Source: Thauera sp. UBA6194 (GTDB lineage Bacteria; Pseudomonadota; Gammaproteobacteria; Burkholderiales; Rhodocyclaceae). Taken from it: 63,697 nucleotides of DNA. The notes below the pieces were generated by a model. That model ran no database searches and was not told where the DNA came from. It worked only from the letters and a program-made list of their open reading frames with translations. Below are positions 7,622 to 16,872 of the stretch, in pieces (position 1 is the stretch's first letter; every line of letters starts with the position of its first letter). The position numbers and the translations under genes are program-made. Location: positions 1-63,697 of the forward strand of contig DITC01000057.1 of assembly GCA_002422685.1 (NCBI GenBank). The letters are read 5' to 3'.

Positions 7622-8434
7622 ATGGCCTATCTCGCCCCTGCCGAGTTCGTCACCAAGATGGTCGACGCCGGCGAATCCAAGATCTGCATGGCACCGCGCG
7701 ACGTGCTGATCCGCGCTTTCATGGCGGGCGCCATCCTCGCCCTGGCGGCAGTGTTCGCGGTCACCGCCACGGTGATGACCGGGCAACCGCTGGTTGGCGC
7801 GATCCTGTTCCCGATCGGCTTCTGCATGCTTTACCTGTTGGGCTTCGACCTGCTCACCGGGGTCTTCGTGCTCACCCCCCTGGCCTGGCTGGACAAGCGC
7901 CCCGGGGTCACGATCAAGGCCATCCTGAAGAACTGGGGCCTCGTCTTCATCGGCAACTTCGCCGGTGCGCTGACCGTGGCCTTCATGATGGCCTTCGTGT
8001 TCACCTATGGCTTCTCGACCGAGCCCAACGAGATCGGCCAGAAGATCGGTCACATCGGCGAGGCGCGCACGCTCGGCTATGCGCAATACGGGCTGGCCGG
8101 CTGGCTCACGATCTTCATGCGCGGCATGCTGTGCAACTGGATGGTGTCGACCGGCGTGGTGGGGGCGATGATCTCCACGACGGTGAGCGGCAAGGTGATC
8201 GCGATGTGGATGCCGATCATGCTGTTCTTCGCGATGACCTTCGAGCACTCGGTGGTGAACATGTTCCTGTTTCCCTCCGGGCTGATGATGGGCGGCGAGT
8301 TCTCGATCATGGACTACCTGATCTGGAACGAGATTCCGGTGGTGCTCGGCAACCTCGTCGGCGGCCTCGCCTTCACCGGGCTCACGCTCTACACCACGCA
8401 TGTGCGCACCGCGCCCAAGCGCACCTTCAGCTGA
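7622..8434 (+). CDS. nirC: Formate/nitrite transporter family protein (NirC-like)
   Basis: A 270-residue FNT channel protein with about six membrane helices. Hydrophobic segments lie near residues 30-55, 62-85, 105-130, 160-180, 190-215 and 235-260. The position after nirBD indicates import or export of nitrite, although some FNT proteins carry formate or hydrosulfide. I use the ATG at 7622, which gives the usual family N-terminus (MAYLAPAEFVTKMVDAGESK); longer frames upstream lack similarity. Confidence 0.88.
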   Translation: MAYLAPAEFVTKMVDAGESKICMAPRDVLIRAFMAGAILALAAVFAVTATVMTGQPLVGAILFPIGFCMLYLLGFDLLTGVFVLTPLAWLDKRPGVTIKAILKNWGLVFIGNFAGALTVAFMMAFVFTYGFSTEPNEIGQKIGHIGEARTLGYAQYGLAGWLTIFMRGMLCNWMVSTGVVGAMISTTVSGKVIAMWMPIMLFFAMTFEHSVVNMFLFPSGLMMGGEFSIMDYLIWNEIPVVLGNLVGGLAFTGLTLYTTHVRTAPKRTFS

Positions 8435-8501
8435 CCCGCCGCGTGCGGTTTCGAACCTGCCCCGGTGCCGCGAGGCGCCGGGCCCCTGTCGCGGAGCGAG
8501 C

Positions 8502-10238
8502 ATGAGCACGGGACTCGCCGTTCGCGTCGGCCAGCATTCGGCGGCCGGACGCAAGGAGCGCAACCAGGACTTTCACGGTGTGTGCATGCCCCAGGGCGGC
8601 GAGCTCGCCACCAAGGGCATCGCACTGGCGCTCGCCGACGGCATCAGCAGCAGCGACGTGAGTCTGGCCGCCGCGCAGGCCGCGGTGGATGCCTTCGTCA
8701 CCGACTACTACTGCACGCCCGAGGCCTGGTCGGTGCGCACCGCCGCGTTGCACGTGCTCTCCGCCACCAACGCCTGGCTGCACGCGCAGACGCGCCGCAG
8801 CGAACACCGCTTCGACCGCGAGCGCGGCTACGTGTGCACCTTCAGCGGCCTGATCCTCAAGTCGACCACCGCGCACCTGTTCCACGTCGGCGACGCGCGC
8901 ATCCACCGCCTGCGCGCCGGGCGCAGCGAGCTGCTCACCGAAGACCATCGCGTGCGCGTGTCGGCCGAGGAGAGCTATCTCGCCCGCGCGCTCGGCATGG
9001 ACCGCCGGGTGGATGCGGACTACCGTGCGCTCGCGCTCGAGCGGGGCGACCTCTTCATGCTGTCGACCGACGGTGTGCACGACCATGTGGACATGGGCTT
9101 TGTCGCCAGCGCGATCGCCGCGGCCGACGGGCTCGACGCCGCGGCGCGCGCCATCGTGGACGAGGCCCTGCGCCGCGGCAGCCCCGACAACCTCACCGTG
9201 CAGCTGGTCGAGATTACCGCCCTGCCCGATGCGCAGGCGGGCGAACTCGGCCGCCGGCTCGCCGAGCTGCCGCTCGCGCCGGCGCTGCAAGCCCGCATGC
9301 GGCTCGACGGCTACACCATCGTGCGCGAGTTGCACGCCAGCGCGCGCAGCCACGTTCATCTGGCGGTGGACGACGAGAGCGGGGCGCGCGTGGCGATCAA
9401 GACGCCCTCCGTCGAGCTGCAGCAGGACCCCGCCGCGCTCGAGCGCTTCCTGCTCGAGGAGTGGATCGCGCGCCGCATCGACTCGCCTCACGTGCTGCGT
9501 CCGTGGCGACCCGAGCGTCCGCGCAGCTGCCTCCATGTGGCCACCGAGTTCATCGAGGGGTGCAGCCTGCGCCAGTGGATGATCGATCACCCCCGCCCGG
9601 GCCTCGATGTCGTGCGCGACATCGTGCGCCAGACCGCGCGCGGGCTGCAGGCCTTTCACCGGCAGGAGATGCTGCACCGCGACCTGCGCCCCGAGAACAT
9701 CATGATCGACGCCTCGGGCACGCTGCGGATCATCGACTTCGGTGCGGTGAGCGTGGCCGGCATCGCGGAGTGCGCGGGCGAGGCCATGGAGATGGCCGGA
9801 GGCGTGCCCGGCGACAGCGCCTACGCCGCGCCCGAATACTTCCTCGGCGAGCCCGGCTCGACGCGCGCCGACCTGTTCTCGCTGGCCGCGATCGCCTACG
9901 AGCTCCTCAGCGGCCGGCTGCCCTACGGCGTCGCGCCGGCGCAGTCGCGCACGCGCGCGGCGCAGCGCCGGCTGCGCTACCGGTCGGTGGTGGACGACGA
10001 GCGCGAGATCCCGTCCTGGATCGACGACGCGCTCGCACGTGCGCTCGACCCCGACCCGGCGCGGCGGCAGGCGGCGCTGTCGGAGTTCGTGCATGCACTT
10101 CACCATCCGGCCCCCGATCACCTGCGCCGCCTGCGACCGGCGCTCATCGCGCGCGACCCGGCGAAGTTCTGGAAGCTGCTCGCGATCGTCGCCTTGCTGG
10201 CGAATCTGGTGCTGCTGCAGCGGCTTTTCGGGGGTTGA
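8502..10238 (+). CDS. PP2C phosphatase - Ser/Thr kinase fusion, membrane-anchored
   Basis: A 578-residue bifunctional regulator. Residues 5-240 are a PP2C-type phosphatase (ERNQDF, ALADGISSS, GDARIHRL, LSTDGVHDH, GSPDNLTV; the metal-binding Asp residues are present). Residues 268-530 are a Hanks-type kinase with the Lys in VAIKTP, HRDLRPENIMID and DFG. The usual Gly-rich loop is replaced by ELHASARSHVHLA. A C-terminal helix (KLLAIVALLANLVLLQRLF) anchors it, so both domains face the cytoplasm. It starts 67 bases after nirC and is probably co-transcribed. Relatives occur beside nitrate/nitrite assimilation genes; the target is unknown, and a reductase subunit or the transporter are candidates by position. 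Confidence 0.88.
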   Translation: MSTGLAVRVGQHSAAGRKERNQDFHGVCMPQGGELATKGIALALADGISSSDVSLAAAQAAVDAFVTDYYCTPEAWSVRTAALHVLSATNAWLHAQTRRSEHRFDRERGYVCTFSGLILKSTTAHLFHVGDARIHRLRAGRSELLTEDHRVRVSAEESYLARALGMDRRVDADYRALALERGDLFMLSTDGVHDHVDMGFVASAIAAADGLDAAARAIVDEALRRGSPDNLTVQLVEITALPDAQAGELGRRLAELPLAPALQARMRLDGYTIVRELHASARSHVHLAVDDESGARVAIKTPSVELQQDPAALERFLLEEWIARRIDSPHVLRPWRPERPRSCLHVATEFIEGCSLRQWMIDHPRPGLDVVRDIVRQTARGLQAFHRQEMLHRDLRPENIMIDASGTLRIIDFGAVSVAGIAECAGEAMEMAGGVPGDSAYAAPEYFLGEPGSTRADLFSLAAIAYELLSGRLPYGVAPAQSRTRAAQRRLRYRSVVDDEREIPSWIDDALARALDPDPARRQAALSEFVHALHHPAPDHLRRLRPALIARDPAKFWKLLAIVALLANLVLLQRLFGG

Positions 10239-10255
10239 AAAGGTTTCGGGGGCAG

Positions 10256-10292
10256 AAAAGAAAAAAGCCCGGAAATCTTTCGATTTCCGGGC
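10256..10292 (-). terminator. Rho-independent terminator of the minus-strand PHA genes
   Basis: A perfect 10-bp stem (GCCCGGAAAT / ATTTCCGGGC, 10267-10276 and 10283-10292) with a 6-base loop. On the minus strand it is followed by a run read as T6 C T4. It ends the transcript of the phasin-like gene. On the plus strand there is no U tract, so it may be only a weak stop for the kinase gene. Confidence 0.88.
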
Positions 10293-10346
10293 CAAATCCA
10301 CACCAAAGGAGGAGGGTGGAGGAGACAGGTGCAATACTAGGCGAGA

Positions 10347-10368
10347 TTTTTGTGCAGTGCAACAAAAA
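10347..10368. promoter_or_regulatory. Near-palindrome resembling a PhaR-type site
   Basis: Arms TTTTTGT and ACAAAAA flank GCAGTGCA, giving a TGCA-centred inverted repeat. It resembles sites reported for PHA regulators near phasin genes (from memory, not checked). It lies in the convergent gap, 27 bases beyond the phasin-like stop. It may instead be a weak A/T stem helping termination. Confidence 0.3.
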
Positions 10369-10394
10369 ATAGTGCTTCATCCATAAGTGAATTT

Positions 10395-10832
10395 TTACTT
10401 GCTGTCGATCCGGCCCATGTTTGAAGCGCTGGCGAGCAGGGATTCGAGCGCCGCGCTCACCGGCATCGCGCTGCCGGCCTGTTTGAGCGCGTGCGTGCTG
10501 TCCTGCTGCCAGCGCGAGAACACATGCTGGATGTCGGCGATCAGCGCCGAATGGTTGGCGACCGCCATCTCGGCGAGGTGCAGCGCGGCGCAGTTGCGGT
10601 GCTGCAGGGCTTTCCAGCCGAGGTCGCCGGCGTTGACACCGAATTGCTGCCAGTCCGGTGCGTCGAGCGTGCGCGTGACGGCGGATTCGATGTCTTTGGC
10701 GCAGCCGTCGAGCATGCGGTTCTGCGCCTCGCTCCAGCGCAGGGCGTTGCGCCGCAACAGGTCGCACAGGCTGAAGTTGAGCTCGAGGTTGGCCTTGAAC
10801 AGGGCGAGGGTGGTGTGGGGGTCGAATTGCAT
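10395..10832 (-). CDS. Phasin family protein
   Basis: A 145-residue helical protein resembling phasins, which coat the surface of PHA granules. It has no signal peptide and no membrane helix. The sequence is amphipathic helical throughout (for example LALFKANLELNFSLCDLLRR). It lies 56 bases downstream of PHA synthase on the same strand and is followed by a strong terminator. A GAGG sequence sits 8 bases before the ATG. The phasin call rests on composition, size and context rather than a diagnostic motif. Confidence 0.7.
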   Translation of the reverse strand: MQFDPHTTLALFKANLELNFSLCDLLRRNALRWSEAQNRMLDGCAKDIESAVTRTLDAPDWQQFGVNAGDLGWKALQHRNCAALHLAEMAVANHSALIADIQHVFSRWQQDSTHALKQAGSAMPVSAALESLLASASNMGRIDSK

Positions 10833-10888
10833 GAATCAATCCTCGGTGAGGGGACGAACGCCAGCGCGTGAGGGGATGGGGTGAGGGG

Positions 10889-12778
10889 TCATTTCTCGTG
10901 CACATAGCGCCCGGGGGCGTCTTCAAGTTCAGGATAGCCCTGCTCGGGGGCGCCGAGCGCGGGCGGGGCGGTGGGCGCCCCCGAGCGCGCCGCGAGCCAG
11001 GCCTGCCAGGCCGGCCACCACGAGCCCTCGTGCCGCGGCGCGCGCTGCAGCCAGTCCTCGGGGGGCATGTAGTTGTCACCTGCGGGGCGGGTGAGCAGCT
11101 GATAGTTGCGCCGCGGGTGTCCGGGCTCGCTGACGATGCCGGCGTTGTGGCCACCGCTGGTGAGCACGAAGCTGATCTCGGCCGGCACCAGATAATGCAG
11201 TTTATAGACCGAGCGCCAGGGCGCGACGTGGTCGGTCACGGTGGCGACGCAGAAGGTCGGCAGGTCGATGTCGGACAGCGACACCGGCTTGTCGCCGACC
11301 GGATAGCGGCCCTCGCTGAGGTCGTCGTTGAGGAACAGCCGGCGCAGGTACTGGCTGTGCATGCGCGCCGGCATGCGGGTGGCGTCGGCGTTCCAGGCCA
11401 TGAGGTCGTTCATCGGCGCGCGCTCGCCCATCAGGTATTCGCCCACCATGCGCGACCACAGCAGGTCGCTCGAGCGCAGGATCTGGAACGCGCCCGCCAT
11501 CTGGCCCGCGGTGAGGTAGCCGGTCTCGGCCATCTGCGCCTCGAGCAGGCTGACCTCGCTCTCGTCGATGAACAGCGCCAGCTCGCCCGGCTCGGTGAAG
11601 TCGGTCTGCGCGGTGAACAGCGTCATCGAGCCCAGCCGCTCGTCGCCGTCGCGCGCCATCGCAGCGGCGGCGATCGCGAGCAGGGTGCCGCCCAGGCAGT
11701 AGCCGGTGGCATGCACCTTCTGCCCCGGGACAATGGCATTGATCGCGTCGAGCGCGGCGAAGAAGCCGAGCTGCAGGTAGTCGTCCATGTCGAGCTCGCG
11801 CTCGTCGACGCCGGGGTTCTTCCACGAGATGCAGAACACCGTGTGGCCCTGATCGACCAGATACTTGATCAGCGAGTTGTGCGGCGACAGGTCGAGGATG
11901 TAGTACTTCATGATCCAGGCCGGCACGATCAGCACGGGCTGAGGATGCACCTTTGCGGTGGTGGGCGTGTACTGGATGAGCTCGATCAGGCGGTTGCGCA
12001 GCACGACCTTGCCCGGGGTGGCGGCGACGTCGCGGCCGACGACGAATTCGTCCGCTCCGGCCGGAGGCGCGCCCGAGAGGCTGCGCTCGAGGTCCTCGAC
12101 GGCGTGCACCGCGCCACGCACCAGGTTGGCGCCGCCGCTGGCCAGCGTCTGGCGCAGCACCAGCGGGTTGGTGGGCAGGAAGTTGCCCGGCGAGAACATG
12201 TCGAGCAACTGGCGTGCGGTGAACGCGACCACGTCCTCGTGATGGCGCGACACGCCCGACACGCCGCGGGTAGCGGCGTCCCACCATTCCTGGGTGAGCA
12301 GGAAGGACTGGTGCATCAGGTTGAAGGGCCACTGGTGCCATTCGGGTGCCTTGAAGCGGCGGTCCTGCGCGGGCGGTTGCACGCACTCGTGCGTGGGCGT
12401 GCCCGGCGGCGCGGCGGCCGCCTCCTGAGCGTAGCGCAGCAGGCGGCGCATCTGCTCGAGGGCCAGGTTGGCGAGCTCGATGCGCTTGCCCGGCGACAGC
12501 GCGAGGTGGCCCGCCCAGTCCGCGCTCGCCAGCATCAGGGCGATCGGCGACACCGAGGAGGTGGCGCGGGCGAGCGCGGCGTGCACGCGGCGGTCGAGCG
12601 GGTTGCGCTCGGGCGGCGGGGCGAAAGGCTCGGCGAGGCTGCGGCGCGCCCGGGCTGCGGGCGTGGCTGCCGGCGCTGGCACCGGGTGGGTCGCCGGGCG
12701 CGCCTGTTTTGCGGCGGGGGCGGATTTGCGACGGGTGCGGGGGGCTTTGGTGATGGCCTTGGGCGTGGGCTCGGTCAT
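10889..12778 (-). CDS. phaC: Class I polyhydroxyalkanoate synthase
   Basis: Polymerises hydroxyacyl-CoA to PHA, 629 residues. The catalytic triad is visible: nucleophile Cys in the lipase-box variant GYCLGG, Asp in TDHVAPW, and His in GGHNAG. PHA synthase N-terminal similarity begins near residue 95. The first 60 residues are Ala/Pro/Lys-rich (RRKSAPAAKQARPATHP) and look like an unstructured, basic extension. AGGAGA lies 6 bases before the ATG. It follows the exporter genes by only 30 bases and precedes a phasin-like gene. No phaA or phaB is in the window. Confidence 0.94.
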   Translation of the reverse strand: MTEPTPKAITKAPRTRRKSAPAAKQARPATHPVPAPAATPAARARRSLAEPFAPPPERNPLDRRVHAALARATSSVSPIALMLASADWAGHLALSPGKRIELANLALEQMRRLLRYAQEAAAAPPGTPTHECVQPPAQDRRFKAPEWHQWPFNLMHQSFLLTQEWWDAATRGVSGVSRHHEDVVAFTARQLLDMFSPGNFLPTNPLVLRQTLASGGANLVRGAVHAVEDLERSLSGAPPAGADEFVVGRDVAATPGKVVLRNRLIELIQYTPTTAKVHPQPVLIVPAWIMKYYILDLSPHNSLIKYLVDQGHTVFCISWKNPGVDERELDMDDYLQLGFFAALDAINAIVPGQKVHATGYCLGGTLLAIAAAAMARDGDERLGSMTLFTAQTDFTEPGELALFIDESEVSLLEAQMAETGYLTAGQMAGAFQILRSSDLLWSRMVGEYLMGERAPMNDLMAWNADATRMPARMHSQYLRRLFLNDDLSEGRYPVGDKPVSLSDIDLPTFCVATVTDHVAPWRSVYKLHYLVPAEISFVLTSGGHNAGIVSEPGHPRRNYQLLTRPAGDNYMPPEDWLQRAPRHEGSWWPAWQAWLAARSGAPTAPPALGAPEQGYPELEDAPGRYVHEK

Positions 12779-12808
12779 CGGCGTTCTCCTGGTTGCGGAC
12801 CTCGTGGG

Positions 12809-13951
12809 TCAGTTCTGCATCGTTCCGATCGTGTGGCGCAGGCGGTGGTGGGCGAGCGCGAGAAATACCGCGCCGATCGCCGTCACCATGACGAAGGATG
12901 GCCACACCACGTCCACCCCCGCGCCACGAAACAGGATGGACTGCGCGAGTGACACATAGTGCGTGGTCGGCGCCAGCGCCATGATGGTCTGGATGGCTTC
13001 GGGCATGCTCTCGCGCGGGGTCACGCCGCCGGACAGGATCTGCAGCGGCAGCAGCACCAGGATGGACATCAGCCCGAACTGCGGCATGCTGCGCGCGATC
13101 GTGCCCATGTAGATGCCGATCGAGGCCGCGGCGAACAGGTAGAGCAGGGTGCCGGCGCCGAACAGCACGGCCGAGCCGGTCACGGTGATGCCGAGCACGC
13201 CCTTGACCATCACCTGCAGCGAGAACGACGAGGCCACCAGCACCACCACGCCCATCGACCAGATCTTGGACAACATGATCTCGAGCGAGGTCACCGGCAT
13301 CACCAGCAGGTGCTCGATGGTGCCGTGCTCGCGCTCGCGGATCAGCGCCGCGCCGGTGAGCAGGATGCCCAGCATGGTGACGTTGTTGATGATCGCGTTG
13401 ATCGCGGCGAACCAGCTCGCCTGCAGGTTTGGATTGAACATCGCGCGCGGCACCAGCTCGACCGGCTGTGGCACCGGGGCGCGCACGCGCTGCACGAAGG
13501 CGCGCACCTCGTCGTCGATGATGCTCTGGATGTAGCCGGTGCCGGTCTGTGCCTGGCTCTGGCGGGTGGCGTCGACGTTCAACTGCAGCGCCGGGCTGCG
13601 GCCGGCGAGCACGTCGCGCTGGAAGTCGGGCGGGATGTCGAGGACGAAGGTGTGCAGCCCGGCGTCCATGCCGCGGTCCATGTCGGCCAGCCCGACGTGC
13701 ACGGGCGGGATGAACTGCGGCGGCTGCAGCGCGGCGATGATGCGGCCGGACAGCTGCGAGCGGTCCTCGTCCACCACCGCGATCGAGGCGCGGTTCAGGC
13801 TCTCGGGCTTGGCGCGCGCATCGGCGTAGATCGAGGCGCTGAACATGAACACGATCAGGAACATCAGCGCCATGTCGCGCGACAGGCTGCGAAACTCCTT
13901 GACGCCGAGGTGCCAGGTGTTGCGCAGGTGGGTCATCGCCTTCGTGCTCAT
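12809..13951 (-). CDS. ABC-2 type transporter permease (YhhJ-like)
   Basis: A 380-residue permease. It has an N-terminal helix at about 20-40, a large periplasmic domain (about 45-180) and a C-terminal block of five helices with TIEHLLVMPVTSLEIMLSKI, the ABC-2 coupling region. It is the third gene of the order HlyD-like, RbbA-like, permease that matches yhiI-rbbA-yhhJ of E. coli. It begins 17 bases after the RbbA-like gene. The substrate is unknown. Confidence 0.85.
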   Translation of the reverse strand: MSTKAMTHLRNTWHLGVKEFRSLSRDMALMFLIVFMFSASIYADARAKPESLNRASIAVVDEDRSQLSGRIIAALQPPQFIPPVHVGLADMDRGMDAGLHTFVLDIPPDFQRDVLAGRSPALQLNVDATRQSQAQTGTGYIQSIIDDEVRAFVQRVRAPVPQPVELVPRAMFNPNLQASWFAAINAIINNVTMLGILLTGAALIREREHGTIEHLLVMPVTSLEIMLSKIWSMGVVVLVASSFSLQVMVKGVLGITVTGSAVLFGAGTLLYLFAAASIGIYMGTIARSMPQFGLMSILVLLPLQILSGGVTPRESMPEAIQTIMALAPTTHYVSLAQSILFRGAGVDVVWPSFVMVTAIGAVFLALAHHRLRHTIGTMQN

Positions 13952-13968
13952 CTCGCCCTCGCTTTTTC

Positions 13969-16872
13969 TCAATTCGCCTGCTTTTTCAGCAGCGCCGCCG
14001 ACAGCAGCGTGAGCACCGGGATCGCCAGCAGCAGCGGGACGAAGGCGCCGCCCAGCTCCGCGAACCCGAGCGCCTTCGAGAAGGTGCCGCTGGCGATGGT
14101 GAGGAAGTGGGTGGTGGGGTAGATCGCGCCGATCCAGTAGCCGCCGCCCTCGAGCGAGCTCACCGGGTCCATCAGCCCGGAGAACTGGATCGCCGGCAGC
14201 AGGGTGCCGATCGAGGTGCCGGCGAGCGCGGCGACCTGGCTGTTGGTGAGCGTGGAGGCGAGCAGGCCCAGCCCGGTGGTGGCGGTGACGTAGAGCAGCG
14301 CCCCGGTGGCGAGCGCGAGCACGCTGCCCTTGAACGGCACCTGGAACAAGGTGAGCGCGAGCGCGAACATCAGCACGAAGTTGAACATCGACAGCGCGAT
14401 GTAGGGCAGCTGCTTGCCGACCAGGAACTCGAGCCGGGTCACCGGCGTGGTGTAGACGTTGAGGATGGAGCCGAGCTCTTTCTCGCGCACCACACCGAGC
14501 GCGGTGAGCATGGCGGGGATGAACACCAGCAGCAGCGGGATCACCTTGGGCACCATCGACACCAGGCTGAGCAGCTCGGGGTTGTAGCGGTAGCGCGGTT
14601 CCACGCTGGCGAGCGCGCGCACCGGGCCGGCGCCGGATTCGGCGATCACGTCGGCGAGCGTCTGCGCATGCACGCCGCCCACGTAGGCGCGCGCGAGCTC
14701 GGCGCGCAGCGGCATCGAGCCGTCCAGCCACACCGCCACCTGCGGCGCCGTGCCGCGCGCGAGGTCGCGGCCGAAACCGGGCGGGATCTCGACCGCCATC
14801 GCCAGCGTGCCCGCACGCATGCGCGCGTCGAGGTCGGCGTGGCTCGCCAGCGGCGCCTGCTCGAGGAAGTAGCGCGAGCCGGCGATGCGCAGCGTGTAGC
14901 TCTGGCTGGCCACCGTGCGGTCGTGGTCGAGCACGGCGTAGTGCAGGTCTTCCACGTCCATGGTGATGCCGTAGCCCATGACCAGCATCAGCACCATGCT
15001 GCCGAGCAGCGCCAGCGTGAGCCGCACCGGGTCGCGGCGCAGCTCGGTGGCCTCGCGCGCCGAGAAGCTCAGCAGGCGGGCGAGGCTGAAGCGGGCGATG
15101 CGGTCGGCATCGTGCGTTGGCAAAGGCCGCTGGCGAGCGCGGTCGCCGCCGCTGACGCTGCCGCTGACACCCTCGCCCTCGCCAGCGCTGGCGGAGGCAA
15201 CGCTGGGCGGCCGGGGCTCGGCCGCCGCCTCGCCGCTCGCCTCCTCCAGGTAGCGGATGAAGGCCTCTTCCAGGTCGTCGGTGCCGCGTGCTGCGGCGAG
15301 CGCCGCCGGGCTGTCGCTGGCGAGGATGCGGCCGGCGTGCATCAGCGAGATGCGGTCGCAGCGCTGGGCCTCGTTCATGAAGTGGGTGGTGATGAAGATG
15401 GTGACGCCATCCTTGCGCGACAGATCGACGATCAGCGCCCAGAAATGGTCGCGCGCCACCGGGTCGACGCCCGAGGTGGGCTCGTCGAGGATCAGCACGT
15501 CGGGCCGGTGCAGCACCGCCACCGCAAGCTGCAGGCGCTGGCGGATGCCGAGCGGCAGGGCGTCGGGCTGGGCATCCATGACCGGGTCGAGGTCGAAGCG
15601 CTGAGCGAGCTCGGCGATGCGCGCCGCGCCCTCGGCCGCGGGCAGCTCGAACAGGCGCGCGTGCAGGTCGAGGTTCTGCCGCACCGAGAGTTCGCCGTAG
15701 AGCGAGAAGCCCTGCGACATGTAGCCGACGCGGCGGCGGGTGGCGATGTTCTTCGCGTCGAGCCGGCCGCCGAGCAGCAAGGCCTCGCCGGCGCTCGGTT
15801 CGAGCAGGCCGGTGAGCATCTTCATCGTGGTCGACTTGCCGCAGCCGTTCGAGCCGAGAAAGCCGAAGATCTCGCCGCGCCGCACCTGCAGATTGACGTC
15901 GTCCACCGCGACGAAGTCGCCGAAGCGCATCTGCAGGCCGCGCGCCTCGATGACGATCTCGCCCGCGCTGTGCGGCGGAATTTCGAGGCGGTGGTGGTCG
16001 CGCCTGCGCGCCTCGGGCAGCAGCGCGATGAAGGCTTCTTCCAGCGTGTCGGCGCCGCCGGCGGCGCGCAGTTCGTCCGGTGTGCCGGTGGCGAGGACGC
16101 GCCCGGCGTCCACCGCCACCAGCCAGTCGTAGCCCTCGGCCTCTTCCATGTAGGCGGTGGCGATGAGCACGCTCATGCCCGGGCGGTCGGCGCGGATGCG
16201 CTCGATCAGCGCCCAGAACTGCCGGCGCGACAGCGGATCGACGCCGGTGGTGGGCTCGTCGAGGATGAGCAGGTCGGGGTCGTGGATCAGCGCGCAGCAC
16301 AGGCCGAGCTTCTGTTTCATGCCGCCAGAGAGCTTGTTGGCGGGGCGGTCGGCGAAGGCGCTCATGCCGGTGGCGGCGAGCAGGTCGGCGATGCGGCGTG
16401 CGCGCTCGGCCGCGGACTGGCCGAACAGGCGGCCGAAGAAGTCGATGTTCTCGAACACCGACAGCGTGGGGTAGAGGTTCCTGCCCAGGCCCTGCGGCAT
16501 GTAGGCGATGCGCGGGCACACGCGGGCGCGGTGGCGGGCGTCCGCCATGTCGCCGCCGAGCACTTCGACCCTGCCGTGCTGGATCTTGCGCGCGCCGGCG
16601 ATCAGGCCCAGCCAGGTGGATTTGCCCACGCCGTCCGGGCCGATGAAGCCGACCATGCGCCCGGCGGGAATGTCGAGGCTGAGGCCGTCGGCGGCGAGGG
16701 TGCCGCCGTAGCGGTGCTGGACCTCGAGCAGGCGGACGACCGGTGGCGAGGCGTTCGTGGCGGGCGCGAGCGCTGCGCCGTCCGATTGCGCCGCGCGCGT
16801 GGATGCGCGCCCCGCGTGCGGTGGGGCGCCGGGCGCGTCGTGCGGCGCCCCACCATCACGGCGAATGCTCAC
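13969..16872 (-). CDS. rbbA: RbbA-like fused double ATPase / ABC-2 permease
   Basis: A 967-residue fusion. ATPase 1 covers about 45-280 (Walker A GPDGVGKST, signature LSGGMKQKL, Walker B LLILDEPTTGVDP). ATPase 2 covers about 305-540 (GSNGCGKST, degenerate signature LPLGIRQRL, VLILDEPTSGVDP). An ABC-2 permease follows from about 600 to the end, with a membrane helix, a periplasmic loop and five helices. E. coli RbbA (YhiH) has the same layout. I choose the GTG at 16872, which overlaps the stop of the HlyD-like gene and has GAGG five bases upstream; a GTG at 16902 is an alternative. The linker at about 545-590 is Ser/Gly-rich and poorly conserved. Confidence 0.85.
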   Translation of the reverse strand: MSIRRDGGAPHDAPGAPPHAGRASTRAAQSDGAALAPATNASPPVVRLLEVQHRYGGTLAADGLSLDIPAGRMVGFIGPDGVGKSTWLGLIAGARKIQHGRVEVLGGDMADARHRARVCPRIAYMPQGLGRNLYPTLSVFENIDFFGRLFGQSAAERARRIADLLAATGMSAFADRPANKLSGGMKQKLGLCCALIHDPDLLILDEPTTGVDPLSRRQFWALIERIRADRPGMSVLIATAYMEEAEGYDWLVAVDAGRVLATGTPDELRAAGGADTLEEAFIALLPEARRRDHHRLEIPPHSAGEIVIEARGLQMRFGDFVAVDDVNLQVRRGEIFGFLGSNGCGKSTTMKMLTGLLEPSAGEALLLGGRLDAKNIATRRRVGYMSQGFSLYGELSVRQNLDLHARLFELPAAEGAARIAELAQRFDLDPVMDAQPDALPLGIRQRLQLAVAVLHRPDVLILDEPTSGVDPVARDHFWALIVDLSRKDGVTIFITTHFMNEAQRCDRISLMHAGRILASDSPAALAAARGTDDLEEAFIRYLEEASGEAAAEPRPPSVASASAGEGEGVSGSVSGGDRARQRPLPTHDADRIARFSLARLLSFSAREATELRRDPVRLTLALLGSMVLMLVMGYGITMDVEDLHYAVLDHDRTVASQSYTLRIAGSRYFLEQAPLASHADLDARMRAGTLAMAVEIPPGFGRDLARGTAPQVAVWLDGSMPLRAELARAYVGGVHAQTLADVIAESGAGPVRALASVEPRYRYNPELLSLVSMVPKVIPLLLVFIPAMLTALGVVREKELGSILNVYTTPVTRLEFLVGKQLPYIALSMFNFVLMFALALTLFQVPFKGSVLALATGALLYVTATTGLGLLASTLTNSQVAALAGTSIGTLLPAIQFSGLMDPVSSLEGGGYWIGAIYPTTHFLTIASGTFSKALGFAELGGAFVPLLLAIPVLTLLSAALLKKQAN

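Noticed and set aside
10387..10884. A 165-codon plus-strand frame in the phasin-like region
   Set aside because: It has no ribosome site or domain and is antisense to a gene with a ribosome site, a matching terminator and a phaC neighbour.
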